Shown: positions 34,031 to 42,830 of the stretch, in pieces | Position numbering within the stretch: the stretch's first letter is position 1 | Layout of the letters: the number at the start of each line of letters is the position of its first letter | Source: Haloarcula japonica DSM 6131 | Lineage (GTDB): Archaea > Halobacteriota > Halobacteria > Halobacteriales > Haloarculaceae | Assembly (NCBI RefSeq): GCF_000336635.1 | Contig: NZ_AOLY01000005.1 | Location: 105,758 to 169,757 of the forward strand | Reading direction: 5' to 3' | Length of the DNA stretch: 64,000 nucleotides | Program-made: the position numbers and the translations under genes | Notes under the pieces: generated by a model | The model's input: only the letters and a program-made list of their open reading frames with translations | The model's database searches: none | What the model was told of the DNA's origin: nothing

Positions 34031-34999
34031 TCAGGCGACTTCTTCGCGGTCCTCGCCACGTTCCATAATCAGGTCCCGCAGGTCGGTTGCGTCTTGGATA
34101 TCGTCCATCTCGTCTTTCTCGATGAGCGCGGTCCCATCGACGGATTCGCGTCGGAGTTCGTCGACGACGTACACCGACCGGGTCCGGGTCACTTCGCCGA
34201 CTGATGACATAATGCGGGCCCGTTTCTCTGCCGTTTCGGTGAACGCCGAGTGACCGGCGAGGACCTGCCCGTGCTCGTCGTCGCTTTCGTTGACGCTCTT
34301 GAACGGCGCGCGGTCCGTCGGGTGGACCTCGAAGCCGATACGGGTGAACACTGTTACAATTGGCTCGTCTTCCGGTGCGACATCGGGGTCGTCCGGTGTC
34401 GGCTCGTCGTCCCGAACTTCTTCGGCCCCGTCAAGGACGCTCACTGGCGAAGTCAGCGGCGCGTCGAACAGGTCTTCGAGTTCGGCGGCCACCTCGACCG
34501 AAGCGTCCATCCCATCCTCGTATTTCGAGACTGTCCGCCGAGAGACGCCCAGTTCCTTCGCCAAGCGGCCCAGCGACCAGTCGCGGTCCTCGCGCACGTC
34601 GGCGAGAATCTCGGAGTCGATGTTGACGTAGAGTCCGCCCGGCGCGGCGTAGATGAGCGGTGGGACCTCCTCGACGAACAGGTCCATCGCGGTGTCGGGC
34701 GACAGCACGGGAACGCCGTGCCGGAAGTAGACGACACCGGGTTTCAGCTCCTCGTCGCGCGTTCGGAGGCCGATCACGATCGGGGTGGCATTCAGATACG
34801 TGCCCAGTCGCCGCATCTCGCCCCCGGTCTGTGCGTCGAAGGCGTCGATGTTGCCCAGTATCTTCAGGAGCAACACGTCCTCACCGCGACGGGCAGCGAT
34901 GTCGAAACTCTTCGGACGAATCGCACAGCGGTCGCTGACGAGGAAGCCAGCGTCTTCGAGCATCGCCATGACGTTTTCCACCAGCGCCGACCGTGACAT
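34031..34999 (-). CDS. Archaeal HTH-type transcriptional regulator with N-terminal nuclease-like domain
   Basis: A 322-residue protein starting [16 protein letters not shown]. Residues 1-125 look like a PDDEXK-derived fold ([22 protein letters not shown]). Residues 130-190 form a lambda-repressor-type [25 protein letters not shown]. The C-terminal part is acidic. This matches the family annotated as 'putative HTH-type transcriptional regulatory protein' across archaea. Targets unknown. A 12-residue longer frame to 35035 is unlikely. Confidence 0.82.
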   Translation of the reverse strand: MSRSALVENVMAMLEDAGFLVSDRCAIRPKSFDIAARRGEDVLLLKILGNIDAFDAQTGGEMRRLGTYLNATPIVIGLRTRDEELKPGVVYFRHGVPVLSPDTAMDLFVEEVPPLIYAAPGGLYVNIDSEILADVREDRDWSLGRLAKELGVSRRTVSKYEDGMDASVEVAAELEDLFDAPLTSPVSVLDGAEEVRDDEPTPDDPDVAPEDEPIVTVFTRIGFEVHPTDRAPFKSVNESDDEHGQVLAGHSAFTETAEKRARIMSSVGEVTRTRSVYVVDELRRESVDGTALIEKDEMDDIQDATDLRDLIMERGEDREEVA

Positions 35000-35130
35000 A
35001 GTACTCTGTACCTCTACTGAGTCTAGCCCGCTCACCCATTATATGTATTGCGCCGTCCGTTCCCTCTCAGGCTGAATCGAGGGCTGGGCGTGACGAAAGG
35101 CGTTTGACTGCTTCGGGGCTACAGCGTAGC

Positions 35131-36396
35131 GTGACCGTCGTCGGCCTCGATGATACGGACTCGCGCGAACGGGGAATGTGTACGACCTACGCCGCCGCGA
35201 CCCTCGCCGAGTCGATACGGGACGCTGGGGGCATCGTCGAGCGACTGCTCCTCGTCCGGCTGAATCCCGCCGTCGAACACAAGACCCGTGGGAACGCGGC
35301 GCTGGCGGTGCATACGGACCTCGACGCCGACACAGCGCTTGGACTGGCCGGAGACGTGCTCGACATGGCTGAAACCGACGACCCACGGACCAACCCCGGC
35401 GCAATCGTCGCCGACTGCGACCCCGAAGATGTCCCGCCGCAGGTCGCAACGTTCTCTCGTGAGACAATCCAGTCGATACAGGACCCGATGGCCGCGACGA
35501 CGCTGGCTGACGTGGTCGGGTTCGCTCGCTGCCAGCGGGGCAACGGCCGCGGACTCGTCGGCGCGCTCGCGGCGGTCGGTGCTTGGGCCGCGCTGTCGGA
35601 CTGGACCTACGAACACATTGCCTACCGGGAGCAAGACCGGTGGGGCACTGAGCGCGCGGTCGACAGTGAGAGCGTCCGTGCGGCGGCTGATGAGTACTAC
35701 CCCGAGGTGTGGGACACCGTCGACCACGAATCGGGCTATCCGGTCTGTGTGCCACGAACCCCGTGCCCGATCCTCTACGGGATTCGCGGCGACGACCCCG
35801 ACGCCTGCCGCGCCGTCGCTGACGCCATCGACAGCGAACCCATCGCTCGCCGGGCGACGTTCGTGACGAACCAGGGGACCGACGTACATCTACAGGACGC
35901 CGCTGTCGACGCTGTCAGGGCCGACAGCGCCTACCGCGTCACCGGAACCGTTGTCGAAACCCCGGAGACGCGGGCGGGGGGACACGTGTTTTTCACCCTA
36001 GAAGGCGACGGCGCGACCCTCGACTGTGCGGCCTTCGAGCCGACAAAGGGCTTTCGCGACCGGGTCCGCTCGCTCAGAGTCGGCGACCGAATCACTGCCT
36101 GTGGCGAAGTGAGCGAAGGAACGCTCAAACTGGAGAAGTTTGCGGTCCGGGAACTCATTCGGACGGAATCCGTTACGCCGGACTGTCCGGACTGTAGTCG
36201 GTCGATGAAATCCGCCGGCCGGAATCAGGGCTATCGGTGTCGGGACTGTGGGACCAGCGCTGACGGCAAGACTGAGCAGTCCATCGAGCGGGGACTGGAA
36301 CGCGGCTGGTACGAAGTGCCGCCGGTCGCGCGCCGCCACATCGCGAAGCCGCTGGTCCGCGGCGGGTTCGATGCGCCTCCCCACCCATCTCGCTGA
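35131..36396 (+). CDS. tiaS: tRNA(Ile2) 2-agmatinylcytidine synthetase TiaS
   Basis: A 421-residue protein starting at GTG: VTVVGLDDTDSRERGMCTTY, the DDTD nucleotide-binding motif. FARCQRGNGRGLVGALAA is also characteristic. An OB-fold (about 255-335) and a C-terminal zinc ribbon CPDCSRSMKS...CRDCGTS follow. TiaS attaches agmatine to C34 of tRNA-Ile(CAU) so that it reads AUA, an essential archaeal function. It is divergent from the HTH regulator gene. Confidence 0.94.
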   Translation: MTVVGLDDTDSRERGMCTTYAAATLAESIRDAGGIVERLLLVRLNPAVEHKTRGNAALAVHTDLDADTALGLAGDVLDMAETDDPRTNPGAIVADCDPEDVPPQVATFSRETIQSIQDPMAATTLADVVGFARCQRGNGRGLVGALAAVGAWAALSDWTYEHIAYREQDRWGTERAVDSESVRAAADEYYPEVWDTVDHESGYPVCVPRTPCPILYGIRGDDPDACRAVADAIDSEPIARRATFVTNQGTDVHLQDAAVDAVRADSAYRVTGTVVETPETRAGGHVFFTLEGDGATLDCAAFEPTKGFRDRVRSLRVGDRITACGEVSEGTLKLEKFAVRELIRTESVTPDCPDCSRSMKSAGRNQGYRCRDCGTSADGKTEQSIERGLERGWYEVPPVARRHIAKPLVRGGFDAPPHPSR

Positions 36397-36513
36397 GACG
36401 GAGCGGTTCGAACCGGCTACCGGTGAGTAAGCACCACGAATATTCCGGTAATACAGGGATATAACTCGATTTAGACTACGGATAACAATATTGATATACC
36501 GTTATCTGCGGCC

Positions 36514-36720
36514 ATGAGCACTGAAGGGCCAGACACCCAGCAGCAAAATGCGGCGGACGGCGAGGTCACCGAGAAGCTATTGACTGTCGAACACGAGCCG
36601 GCTGCGGGTGGCGGCCAGCGCTCGATCCTGTATCCACCCGGCAGCACGGGCTCCGAACTGGAAGCGAACTGGCTGGCCGTTTCGTCGACCCTTCTGGTCT
36701 CTCTTGACGACGTTCAGTAG
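36514..36720 (+). CDS. Small haloarchaeal protein of a paralogous pair (DUF7511-like), copy 1
   Basis: A 68-residue acidic soluble protein. The C-terminal half carries a core shared with the next gene: a basic/Ser turn, IL-YPP, then an acidic residue before NWLAVSSTLLVSLDDVQ. I place it with DUF7511-type haloarchaeal mini-proteins from memory. The upstream 117 bases are AT-rich with several TATA-like blocks. Function unknown. Confidence 0.6.
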   Translation: MSTEGPDTQQQNAADGEVTEKLLTVEHEPAAGGGQRSILYPPGSTGSELEANWLAVSSTLLVSLDDVQ

Positions 36721-36776
36721 TCCTTACGCCCGATAATCGACTGGTAACAATAATAACACCTGTCGTGACTCGTGAC

Positions 36777-36980
36777 ATGGACTCCGATACCCGGTCGACG
36801 AGCGAGGTGACGGCGGCGGCTGACGCTGACGAGGGAACGCTGCCTGCCGTGGTACGCTCTCGTCCCGACGGCAGCGAGCGACTCATCTGCTACGCCCCGG
36901 ATGTCGACACGGCAGACGTAGAGGACCAGTGGCTCTCCGTCGATGCCGACTTTCCGGTCTCGACGCTGCTGATGCGTTAG
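36777..36980 (+). CDS. Small haloarchaeal protein of a paralogous pair (DUF7511-like), copy 2
   Basis: A 67-residue acidic protein. SERLICYAPDVDTADVEDQWLSVDADFPVSTLLMR aligns with the C-terminal half of the preceding small protein (QRSILYPPGSTGSELEANWLAVSS), so the two are diverged tandem copies. It has its own AT-rich 56-base upstream spacer. Its stop overlaps the convergent threonine synthase-like gene by four bases. An in-frame GTG at 36765 is an alternative start. Confidence 0.6.
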   Translation: MDSDTRSTSEVTAAADADEGTLPAVVRSRPDGSERLICYAPDVDTADVEDQWLSVDADFPVSTLLMR

Positions 36981-38047
36981 TCGTTCCGTCCGGTCAACGC
37001 GACAACCACGTCGTCACCGTCCTGGAGTTCTCCCCGCTTTCTGAACTGGGTTAGCGCCGCTGTCGCCGTTGCACACGTCGGTTCGACGTGAAACCCTGCC
37101 GCACCGAGCCGATCACGTTCCCGCTCCGTTGCCACCGCGGAGACGGCGACGGCGGCACCATCGGCCTCGTCGATAGCCTGCCGTATTTGCCGACCGCGCG
37201 GCGGGTCCCGGATGTGGATACCGTCGGCGAGGTCGTTGGCGGCAGCGTCGTCCGGCACATTCCCGCTCTTGTCCTCGTCGGCGATGGGACTGTACCCGAC
37301 TGCTTGCGTTCCCAGTATGCGCGGAACAGCGTCCGTCCACCCAGCTTGCTCCAGTGCCCGGAATCCGCGGTAGAGGCCGAGAAACAGCGTCCCGTGACCG
37401 AGCGGCGTGACGACGGCGTCCGGAACGTTCCAGTCTCTCTGGGCGGCAATCTCGTAGGCGGCCGTCGCCGTCCCGGCGAAAAAGGCGGGGTTCCAGGCGT
37501 GGCTGGCGTACCAGCCCGCGCCGTTTTCGACGGCGTCGATACAGGCCGCGGTTACGGACTCTCTGCTCCCCTCGACCGGGACCACGTCTGCGCCGGTCCG
37601 CTCGATGCGGCGAACCTTCGCTTCCTTCGCGCTCGCGGGAACGTAGATCTCCGCGTCCAGACCCGCCCGTGCCGCGTAGGACGCGACTGCCAGCCCGGCG
37701 TTGCCCGAGGAGTCTTCGAGCACGCGGTCGGCCCCGACTTCGAGCGCCTCGGCGATGACCGTCGCCGCGCCGCGGTCCTTGAAACTCCCCGTCGGGTGGA
37801 GATACTCCAGTTTGAAGCTGGCGTCCCACTCGGGGGCGTCGACCAGCGGCGTCCAGCCCTCGCCGAGGCTGACTCGCTCGTCCATCGGAAGGAACTCGGC
37901 GAAGTCCCAGACGCCGCTGGCCCGTCCGAACTGTGCCGGTCGGCTGTCGGGCAGTGGCTGAGTGGCATACTCCAGCGGTGCCCCGCAGGAACACCGCCAG
38001 GGTTCCCCACGCGGATGCTCCCGGTCACAGACGCTACAGGTGCGCAT
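36977..38047 (-). CDS. PLP-dependent threonine synthase-like enzyme
   Basis: A 356-residue fold-type II PLP enzyme. The N-terminal zinc-ribbon-like segment CSVCDREHPRGEPWRCSC is typical of archaeal threonine synthases. The PLP lysine is in PTGSFKDRGA (about 86-95), and the phosphate loop is EDSSGNAGLA. The C-terminal half holds LGHGTLFLGLYRG in place of the usual GGGG loop. It is annotated as threonine synthase by similarity, but related lyases are possible. Confidence 0.8.
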   Translation of the reverse strand: MRTCSVCDREHPRGEPWRCSCGAPLEYATQPLPDSRPAQFGRASGVWDFAEFLPMDERVSLGEGWTPLVDAPEWDASFKLEYLHPTGSFKDRGAATVIAEALEVGADRVLEDSSGNAGLAVASYAARAGLDAEIYVPASAKEAKVRRIERTGADVVPVEGSRESVTAACIDAVENGAGWYASHAWNPAFFAGTATAAYEIAAQRDWNVPDAVVTPLGHGTLFLGLYRGFRALEQAGWTDAVPRILGTQAVGYSPIADEDKSGNVPDDAAANDLADGIHIRDPPRGRQIRQAIDEADGAAVAVSAVATERERDRLGAAGFHVEPTCATATAALTQFRKRGELQDGDDVVVALTGRND

Positions 38048-38262
38048 AGGGCTACTGAGGCGCTGATCGTTCAAAAACCGGCGGCATCTCCGGCCGCAGT
38101 CATCGGTGTCTACGACCGTGACGGAGCGGACACAGCGGTGGCCGGGCGGCCGCTCCGTCGGCCGCCACGGGGAAAGGCAGGTCTGCGAGCGGGCATACGC
38201 GGCGCTTGGCGCTGTGTTTCACGGTCCTGAGCGAAGCGAACCCCTGCAGTAAACAGTGGTTT

Positions 38263-39219
38263 CTAGTAGGTGTCGATGTTCGTCCCGACCGAGCAGACGT
38301 ACTCGCCGGTTGCGACCTGTGGGAGCCGGCGGGCGCGCCAGAACACGCCGCTGGAGTCGGCAGTGATTTCGGCCTTCGGCTCGCCGAACACGTCGGTTAC
38401 TTCGAACAGCGTCTCGCCGCGGGAGACACGGTCACCGAGGTCGGGCTTGAGGTCGATGAGGCCACCGACGGGAGAGCCGTACTGTTCGAATCCGGTGGCG
38501 CGGGTCTGGGGTCGCGCATCGTGGTGGCCATCGAGGAAGCCGTAGTAGCGCAGTACGTTGAATACGCCGTCGACGCCCCGCTGGATGGAGTCTTCGTCCC
38601 AGCCGACACAGCCGCCGAGTTCGGGGTCGATTGTCGGAACGCCCTCGTCGGGCGCAGCGCGGGCCAGCTGTCCGTCGGGGCCTTTCTGGTCGAGGATGTA
38701 GCCACAGCCGAACACTTTCGCGAGTTCGAGACACTCCTCGTGGAGGCGATGGCGGGTGCCACACCGAACCCGCACCTCGTCGATCATCTGCGAGGTCGAC
38801 CCCTGATGCAGGTCGAGGACGTAGTCGGCGCTGATGGCGGCGTTGAACGTCGCCGCGGCGATGCGCTCGCTCGATGTCCCCGTTTTGTCGCCCGGATACG
38901 CCCGGTTCATCTTCGTGTCGTCGACCGGATTGCGGTGCTCGGCGACTTGGAACGCGTGGTAGTTGACGACGCCACAGACCAGAATCGTCCCTGACAGTTC
39001 CGTCGGGTCGAGTTGCGGGAGCGTTCGCTGGATGACGCCGACGCCGTTCAGTTCGTCGCCGTCGCTGGCCGCCTGTATGTAGAGCGTCCGTCCGTCGTCG
39101 ACACCGTTGACGACGGCGACCGGTAGCCCGAACGTCGACCCGTCGCGGGTCTCACCGACCTCCAGCCGCCCCGTGTCTTTCTCACCGGGAGCGGCGGTCG
39201 CCGTACCGAAAGTAACCAT
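38263..39219 (-). CDS. Succinylglutamate desuccinylase/aspartoacylase-family zinc hydrolase
   Basis: A 318-residue protein starting MVTFGTATAAPGE. The metallopeptidase fold shows the zinc motif region ASDGDELNGVG (Asp-Glu replacing His-x-x-Glu), DTKMNRAYPGD, and YVLDLHQGSTSQ with the later His ligand. The C-terminal ~75 residues form a beta-barrel (GGLIDLKPDLGDRVSRGETLFEV), resembling a lipoyl-like domain. The family deacylates N-acyl amino acids. The substrate is unknown; its strict AstE role is doubtful because no arginine-succinyltransferase genes are present. Confidence 0.8.
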   Translation of the reverse strand: MVTFGTATAAPGEKDTGRLEVGETRDGSTFGLPVAVVNGVDDGRTLYIQAASDGDELNGVGVIQRTLPQLDPTELSGTILVCGVVNYHAFQVAEHRNPVDDTKMNRAYPGDKTGTSSERIAAATFNAAISADYVLDLHQGSTSQMIDEVRVRCGTRHRLHEECLELAKVFGCGYILDQKGPDGQLARAAPDEGVPTIDPELGGCVGWDEDSIQRGVDGVFNVLRYYGFLDGHHDARPQTRATGFEQYGSPVGGLIDLKPDLGDRVSRGETLFEVTDVFGEPKAEITADSSGVFWRARRLPQVATGEYVCSVGTNIDTY

Positions 39220-39318
39220 TGTTCTCACGTTTGCCTTGGGAGCCTTTACTGGTTCGGATTTCGCCAACAGTTGTGCCGGACCGACGGCATCTTGGGGCCG
39301 CCGACCCTACCAGTCGGT

Positions 39319-39570
39319 GTGTCCCAGTCCGAGCCACAGAGCGGCAAGGCGGCGATGGTCGCGGCGCTGAACGTGCCACGCAACGCGAAAATCGGCTTCG
39401 TGCTCGCCGGCCTGTTTACGGCGGGGCTGTTCGCCCTATTCGTCCTGCCGGGAACCCAGCGGCCAGTCGGATTCTACGTGGCGCTTTCGTTCGTCCTCGC
39501 GACATCGCTGGGCGGCCTGCTGACGGCGCTGTTTACGGCGGTGTCGGCCGTCCGTCTCGCCAGGCGCTGA
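39319..39570 (+). CDS. Small two-helix membrane protein
   Basis: An 83-residue protein starting at GTG 39319; an ATG at 39355 is an alternative. Two hydrophobic helices (about 27-47 and 52-76) are separated by a short GTQRPVG turn, with a basic end RLARR. It resembles a DUF7536-type haloarchaeal membrane protein. It diverges from the AstE-like gene (100 bases) and converges on the TrkA-C/PhoU gene (13 bases between stops). Function unknown. Confidence 0.6.
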   Translation: MSQSEPQSGKAAMVAALNVPRNAKIGFVLAGLFTAGLFALFVLPGTQRPVGFYVALSFVLATSLGGLLTALFTAVSAVRLARR

Positions 39571-39583
39571 CACCGCCGTTCGC

Positions 39584-40804
39584 CTATCCCTCGGCCAGTT
39601 CTGTGAGCCGGTCGCCGCCGGTCCGAGTTCCCTTCGCGATGAGTACGTCACCCGTCTGGATCCCCGTTTCCGGACCCGGCGAGACGACCCAGTCGCCCCC
39701 CTCGCGTCCGGTCCGCTCGCTCTCCCCAGCGCCGCGCCGTATCGCGATGATGCGCATGCCCGTCGCCGTCTTCACCTTCGCGTCCCCGATGGTCGTCCCC
39801 GCGAGGTCGCTGTCGGGGTACACCGTGGTCCGGACGATGATCTCGTCGGACTCCTGGACGGCCTCGGCGACGACGGGATGGGTCGACAGCCCCCGCAGGA
39901 CGCCCTCGCTCATCTCCAGTGCGGCGTCGGAGATGACCTCCGTCGACCGAGCCAGGTGGACGAGGCCCCGCAGCGACACGGGGTCGTCGATGTCGGCAGC
40001 GGCCCGGAGCGTCCACGCCTCGAACCGGGACTGGAGCGCGTCGACCTCGGCTTCGAGTTCGACGACTTCCTCGGCGACCTCCGTGCTGTCGAACAGCACC
40101 GCACCGTATGCCAGGTCGACGGCTAACTCGCCCATGTCCTTCATCAGAACGATGGAATCGACGGCGCGTTCGAGGTCTCGGACGCCCCCTTCCGGCGGCT
40201 CCGGCGGTTCGTACACGTCGCCGGTCGCATCCCGATACACCTCGGCGATACCGTCCTCGGGGCCGCGGAACAGCACCACGTCGCCCGCTTCGAGGCGCGT
40301 CTCCCGGTCGGGGTTGAGCAACCAGTTCCCCTGCCGGCGTATCGCCAGCGCACGCACGCCCGTCTCGGTTTCGAGGTTCAGGTTCCCAAGCGTCTCGTCG
40401 GCCAGCGGGGAGTCCGACCCAACCGTCGCTCGCACGAGCGTCTCGACGGCCTCGGGCAGGGCCGCCCGCATCGTGTCCGGGAGGCCGATGTCCTCCAGCA
40501 CTATCTTGGCGATGTCGCCGGCGGCATCGCTGATCTTCTCCGCGGCTCCGACCATCCCCAGGACGGGGGCCAGCGACTCCGCGTCCGCCGTCGACCGGCA
40601 GGCCATCAGGAGGCTCATGCGCGCGCGCAACTGGAGGACGTCCATCTTCTCCTCTAACTCCAGTACCTCCGCGGCCACGTCGTCGCTACCCAGCAGGACG
40701 GCCGAGTACGAGAGGTCGATGAGCAACTCGGCGGTGTCTTTCATCTCGGCCAGCACCTGCTTGACGCTGACCGGTTCGTACTCGACCGTCCCTGTCGGGT
40801 CCAT
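39584..40804 (-). CDS. Dual PhoU-TrkA_C (RCK-C) regulatory protein
   Basis: A 406-residue protein made of two similar halves. Each has a PhoU-like helical bundle (DTAELLIDLSYSAVLLGSDDVAAEVLELE; GELAVDLAYGAVLFDSTEVAEEVVELE) followed by a TrkA_C domain (ETETGVRALAIRRQGNWLLNPDRETRLEAGDVVLFRG; KTATGMRIIAIRRG). No membrane helix and no NAD-binding domain. RCK-C domains bind nucleotides such as c-di-AMP or ions, so this may gate a K+ transporter in trans. Similar proteins in bacteria and archaea sit beside K+ channels; here it is alone. Confidence 0.85.
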   Translation of the reverse strand: MDPTGTVEYEPVSVKQVLAEMKDTAELLIDLSYSAVLLGSDDVAAEVLELEEKMDVLQLRARMSLLMACRSTADAESLAPVLGMVGAAEKISDAAGDIAKIVLEDIGLPDTMRAALPEAVETLVRATVGSDSPLADETLGNLNLETETGVRALAIRRQGNWLLNPDRETRLEAGDVVLFRGPEDGIAEVYRDATGDVYEPPEPPEGGVRDLERAVDSIVLMKDMGELAVDLAYGAVLFDSTEVAEEVVELEAEVDALQSRFEAWTLRAAADIDDPVSLRGLVHLARSTEVISDAALEMSEGVLRGLSTHPVVAEAVQESDEIIVRTTVYPDSDLAGTTIGDAKVKTATGMRIIAIRRGAGESERTGREGGDWVVSPGPETGIQTGDVLIAKGTRTGGDRLTELAEG

Positions 40805-40965
40805 AACGGCCGATTCGACGGCCCCGAGCAAAAGCGTTCCTCACTGTGTGAGGCGGTCGCGTGACCTGCTGTCGGTCGCCGAGTGTCGGTGTCACTGCCG
40901 GAGTGGACAGTGCACGGTTCCGACCGATTCAGTGTCCTTTTCAGTGTGGCGAAAGGTATTCTTGC

Positions 40966-41328
40966 ATGTCCAATATTGCCGACATTATTCGGGACTTCGG
41001 GGAGTCTAGGCCCCGTGTCGTTGCCGACCTGCACAGCACCACTTTCGAAATCAAGTACGTACGTGAGGACGTAGCGGGCAGGTACTCCGACAGGGACTTC
41101 GACGAAGCGTACAAACTGATAATGGCCAACACGGTCACTGGAGATGAGTTCAAATCACTCATCGGGGAGGGTCAGTTCAATGCACAGACGTTGTTTTTCG
41201 ACGATATCGTCGTGTTTTTCTTCCCCTCGCAGCGATACGAGGGCGTCTTCGCGTCCTTCGATTACGACGGGAGTTTTCCTGTGAACGAACTGGTGAAGCA
41301 GGTCTCGGAGACTCGGACGGAATCCTGA
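40966..41328 (+). CDS. Conserved haloarchaeal protein of unknown function (DUF7522-like)
   Basis: A 120-residue soluble protein starting MSNIADIIRDFGESRPRVV. Residues 20-45 hold a conserved-looking block LHSTTFEIKYVREDVAGRY, and the C-terminal half is FFDDIVVFFFPSQRYEGVFASFDYDGSFPV. It has an alpha/beta plan without visible catalytic residues. Close haloarchaeal paralogues are common, often as several copies per genome. Transcribed divergently from the PhoU-TrkA_C gene. The longer frame to 40861 was rejected. Confidence 0.6.
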   Translation: MSNIADIIRDFGESRPRVVADLHSTTFEIKYVREDVAGRYSDRDFDEAYKLIMANTVTGDEFKSLIGEGQFNAQTLFFDDIVVFFFPSQRYEGVFASFDYDGSFPVNELVKQVSETRTES

Positions 41329-41508
41329 CTGACTCCCCGACGGCGTCTCGTATGTAGGCTGAACGGCCGCGTCGGCGACTCTGTAAACGCCGAAACCGTA
41401 TCCAAGACGAACATCAACTGGACATCCGTCCAATAACAGTTCCTGACATTGTGCCACACACGCTTGGAAAGAAAATGTTTTTCCCGGCAGGTAGGGAACT
41501 GATTGCGT

Positions 41509-42654
41509 ATGTCCGACGACCTCAAGAAGGGACTCGAGGGTGTCATCGTCGCCGAGTCCGAACTCAGCGTTATCGACGGCGACGCTGGCAAGCTCGTGTA
41601 TCGGGGGTACACCATCGAGGACCTCGCGAAGGGTGCCAGCTACGAAGAGGTGCTGTACCTGCTCTGGCACGGCTACCTGCCGAACCGGGACGAACTCTCC
41701 GAGTTCAAGGAGGCGATGGTGGCCGCACGCGAGGTGGACGACGACGTCATCTCGACCGTGCGACAACTCGCCGAAGCGGACGAGAACCCGATGGCAGCGC
41801 TCCGGACCGCGGTGTCGATGCTCTCGGCGTTCGACCCTGCGCCCGAGGACGCCGAGCCGACCGACGAGACGGTCAACCTCGAAACTGGGCGGCGGATCAC
41901 GGCCAAGATCCCGACCATCATCGCGGCGTTCACCCGTATCCGCGACGGGAAGGACCCCGTCGACCCCCGCGACGATCTCGACCACGCGGCGAATTTCCTC
42001 TACATGCTCAACGGTGAGGAGCCGGACGACGTGCTCGCCGACGTGTTCGACCAGGCGCTCGTGCTCCACGCCGACCACGGTCTCAACGCCTCGACGTTCT
42101 CGGCTATCACGACCGCGTCGACGCTGTCGGACGTCCACAGCGCAGTCACCTCCGCCATCGGGACGCTGAAAGGACCGCTCCACGGCGGGGCCAACCAGGA
42201 CGTTATGGAGATGCTAAAGGAGGTCGACGACGCCGAATCCGACCCGCTCGACTGGGTCAAGAACGCCCTCGACGAGGGCCGCCGCGTCTCCGGCTTCGGC
42301 CACCGCGTCTACAACGTCAAGGACCCGCGTGCGAAGATTCTCGGCGAGCGGTCGAAGGAACTCGGCGAGGCCGCGGGCACGCTCAAGTGGTACGAAATGT
42401 CAACCACTATCGAGGACTACCTCATGGAGGAGAAGGGGCTGGCCCCGAACGTCGACTTCTACTCGGCATCGACGTACTACCAGATGGGCATCCCCATCGA
42501 CATCTACACCCCCATCTTTGCTATGTCCCGCGTCGGTGGCTGGGTCGCCCACGTCTTCGAGTACATCGAGGACAACCGCCTGATCCGACCCCGCGCCCGC
42601 TACGTCGGTGCGAAGCCGGAAGACACGACGTTCGTGCCGCTGGACGAGCGGTAG
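41509..42654 (+). CDS. Citrate synthase
   Basis: A 381-residue enzyme of the archaeal/short type II-like form. The substrate histidines are in HADHGLNASTFS and GPLHGGANQDV, and the FGHRVYNVKDPRAKIL motif is intact. The catalytic Asp region is NVDFYSASTYYQMGIPIDIYTPIFAMSRVGGW, with an arginine in IRPRARYVG. It condenses acetyl-CoA and oxaloacetate at entry to the TCA cycle. Start ATG 41509; a TTG at 41503 adds two residues. Confidence 0.96.
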   Translation: MSDDLKKGLEGVIVAESELSVIDGDAGKLVYRGYTIEDLAKGASYEEVLYLLWHGYLPNRDELSEFKEAMVAAREVDDDVISTVRQLAEADENPMAALRTAVSMLSAFDPAPEDAEPTDETVNLETGRRITAKIPTIIAAFTRIRDGKDPVDPRDDLDHAANFLYMLNGEEPDDVLADVFDQALVLHADHGLNASTFSAITTASTLSDVHSAVTSAIGTLKGPLHGGANQDVMEMLKEVDDAESDPLDWVKNALDEGRRVSGFGHRVYNVKDPRAKILGERSKELGEAAGTLKWYEMSTTIEDYLMEEKGLAPNVDFYSASTYYQMGIPIDIYTPIFAMSRVGGWVAHVFEYIEDNRLIRPRARYVGAKPEDTTFVPLDER

Positions 42655-42794
42655 GACGATTCCGCTGTCAGTCGTCCGTAGCCTGTTACTACCGCGTGGC
42701 CGTGACTGCGTTTTATCGTACGAATTCTAGCCATAGCAACGCTCTAATGGGTCTTTGTTCGCTCCGCTCGGCAGGACCACGTTTTTGCGCCGAG

Positions 42795-42813
42795 GGGTGC
42801 GTGAAGCGCACCC
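42795..42813. terminator. Inverted repeat between convergent genes
   Basis: GGGTGCG-tgaag-CGCACCC is a perfect 7-bp stem with a five-base loop. It lies between the citrate synthase stop and the channel gene stop at 42831, so it may separate the two transcripts. A preceding GTTTTTG at 42781-42787 gives a U-run on the plus strand. Confidence 0.4.
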
Positions 42814-42830
42814 GAGACGGAAAACGGAGG

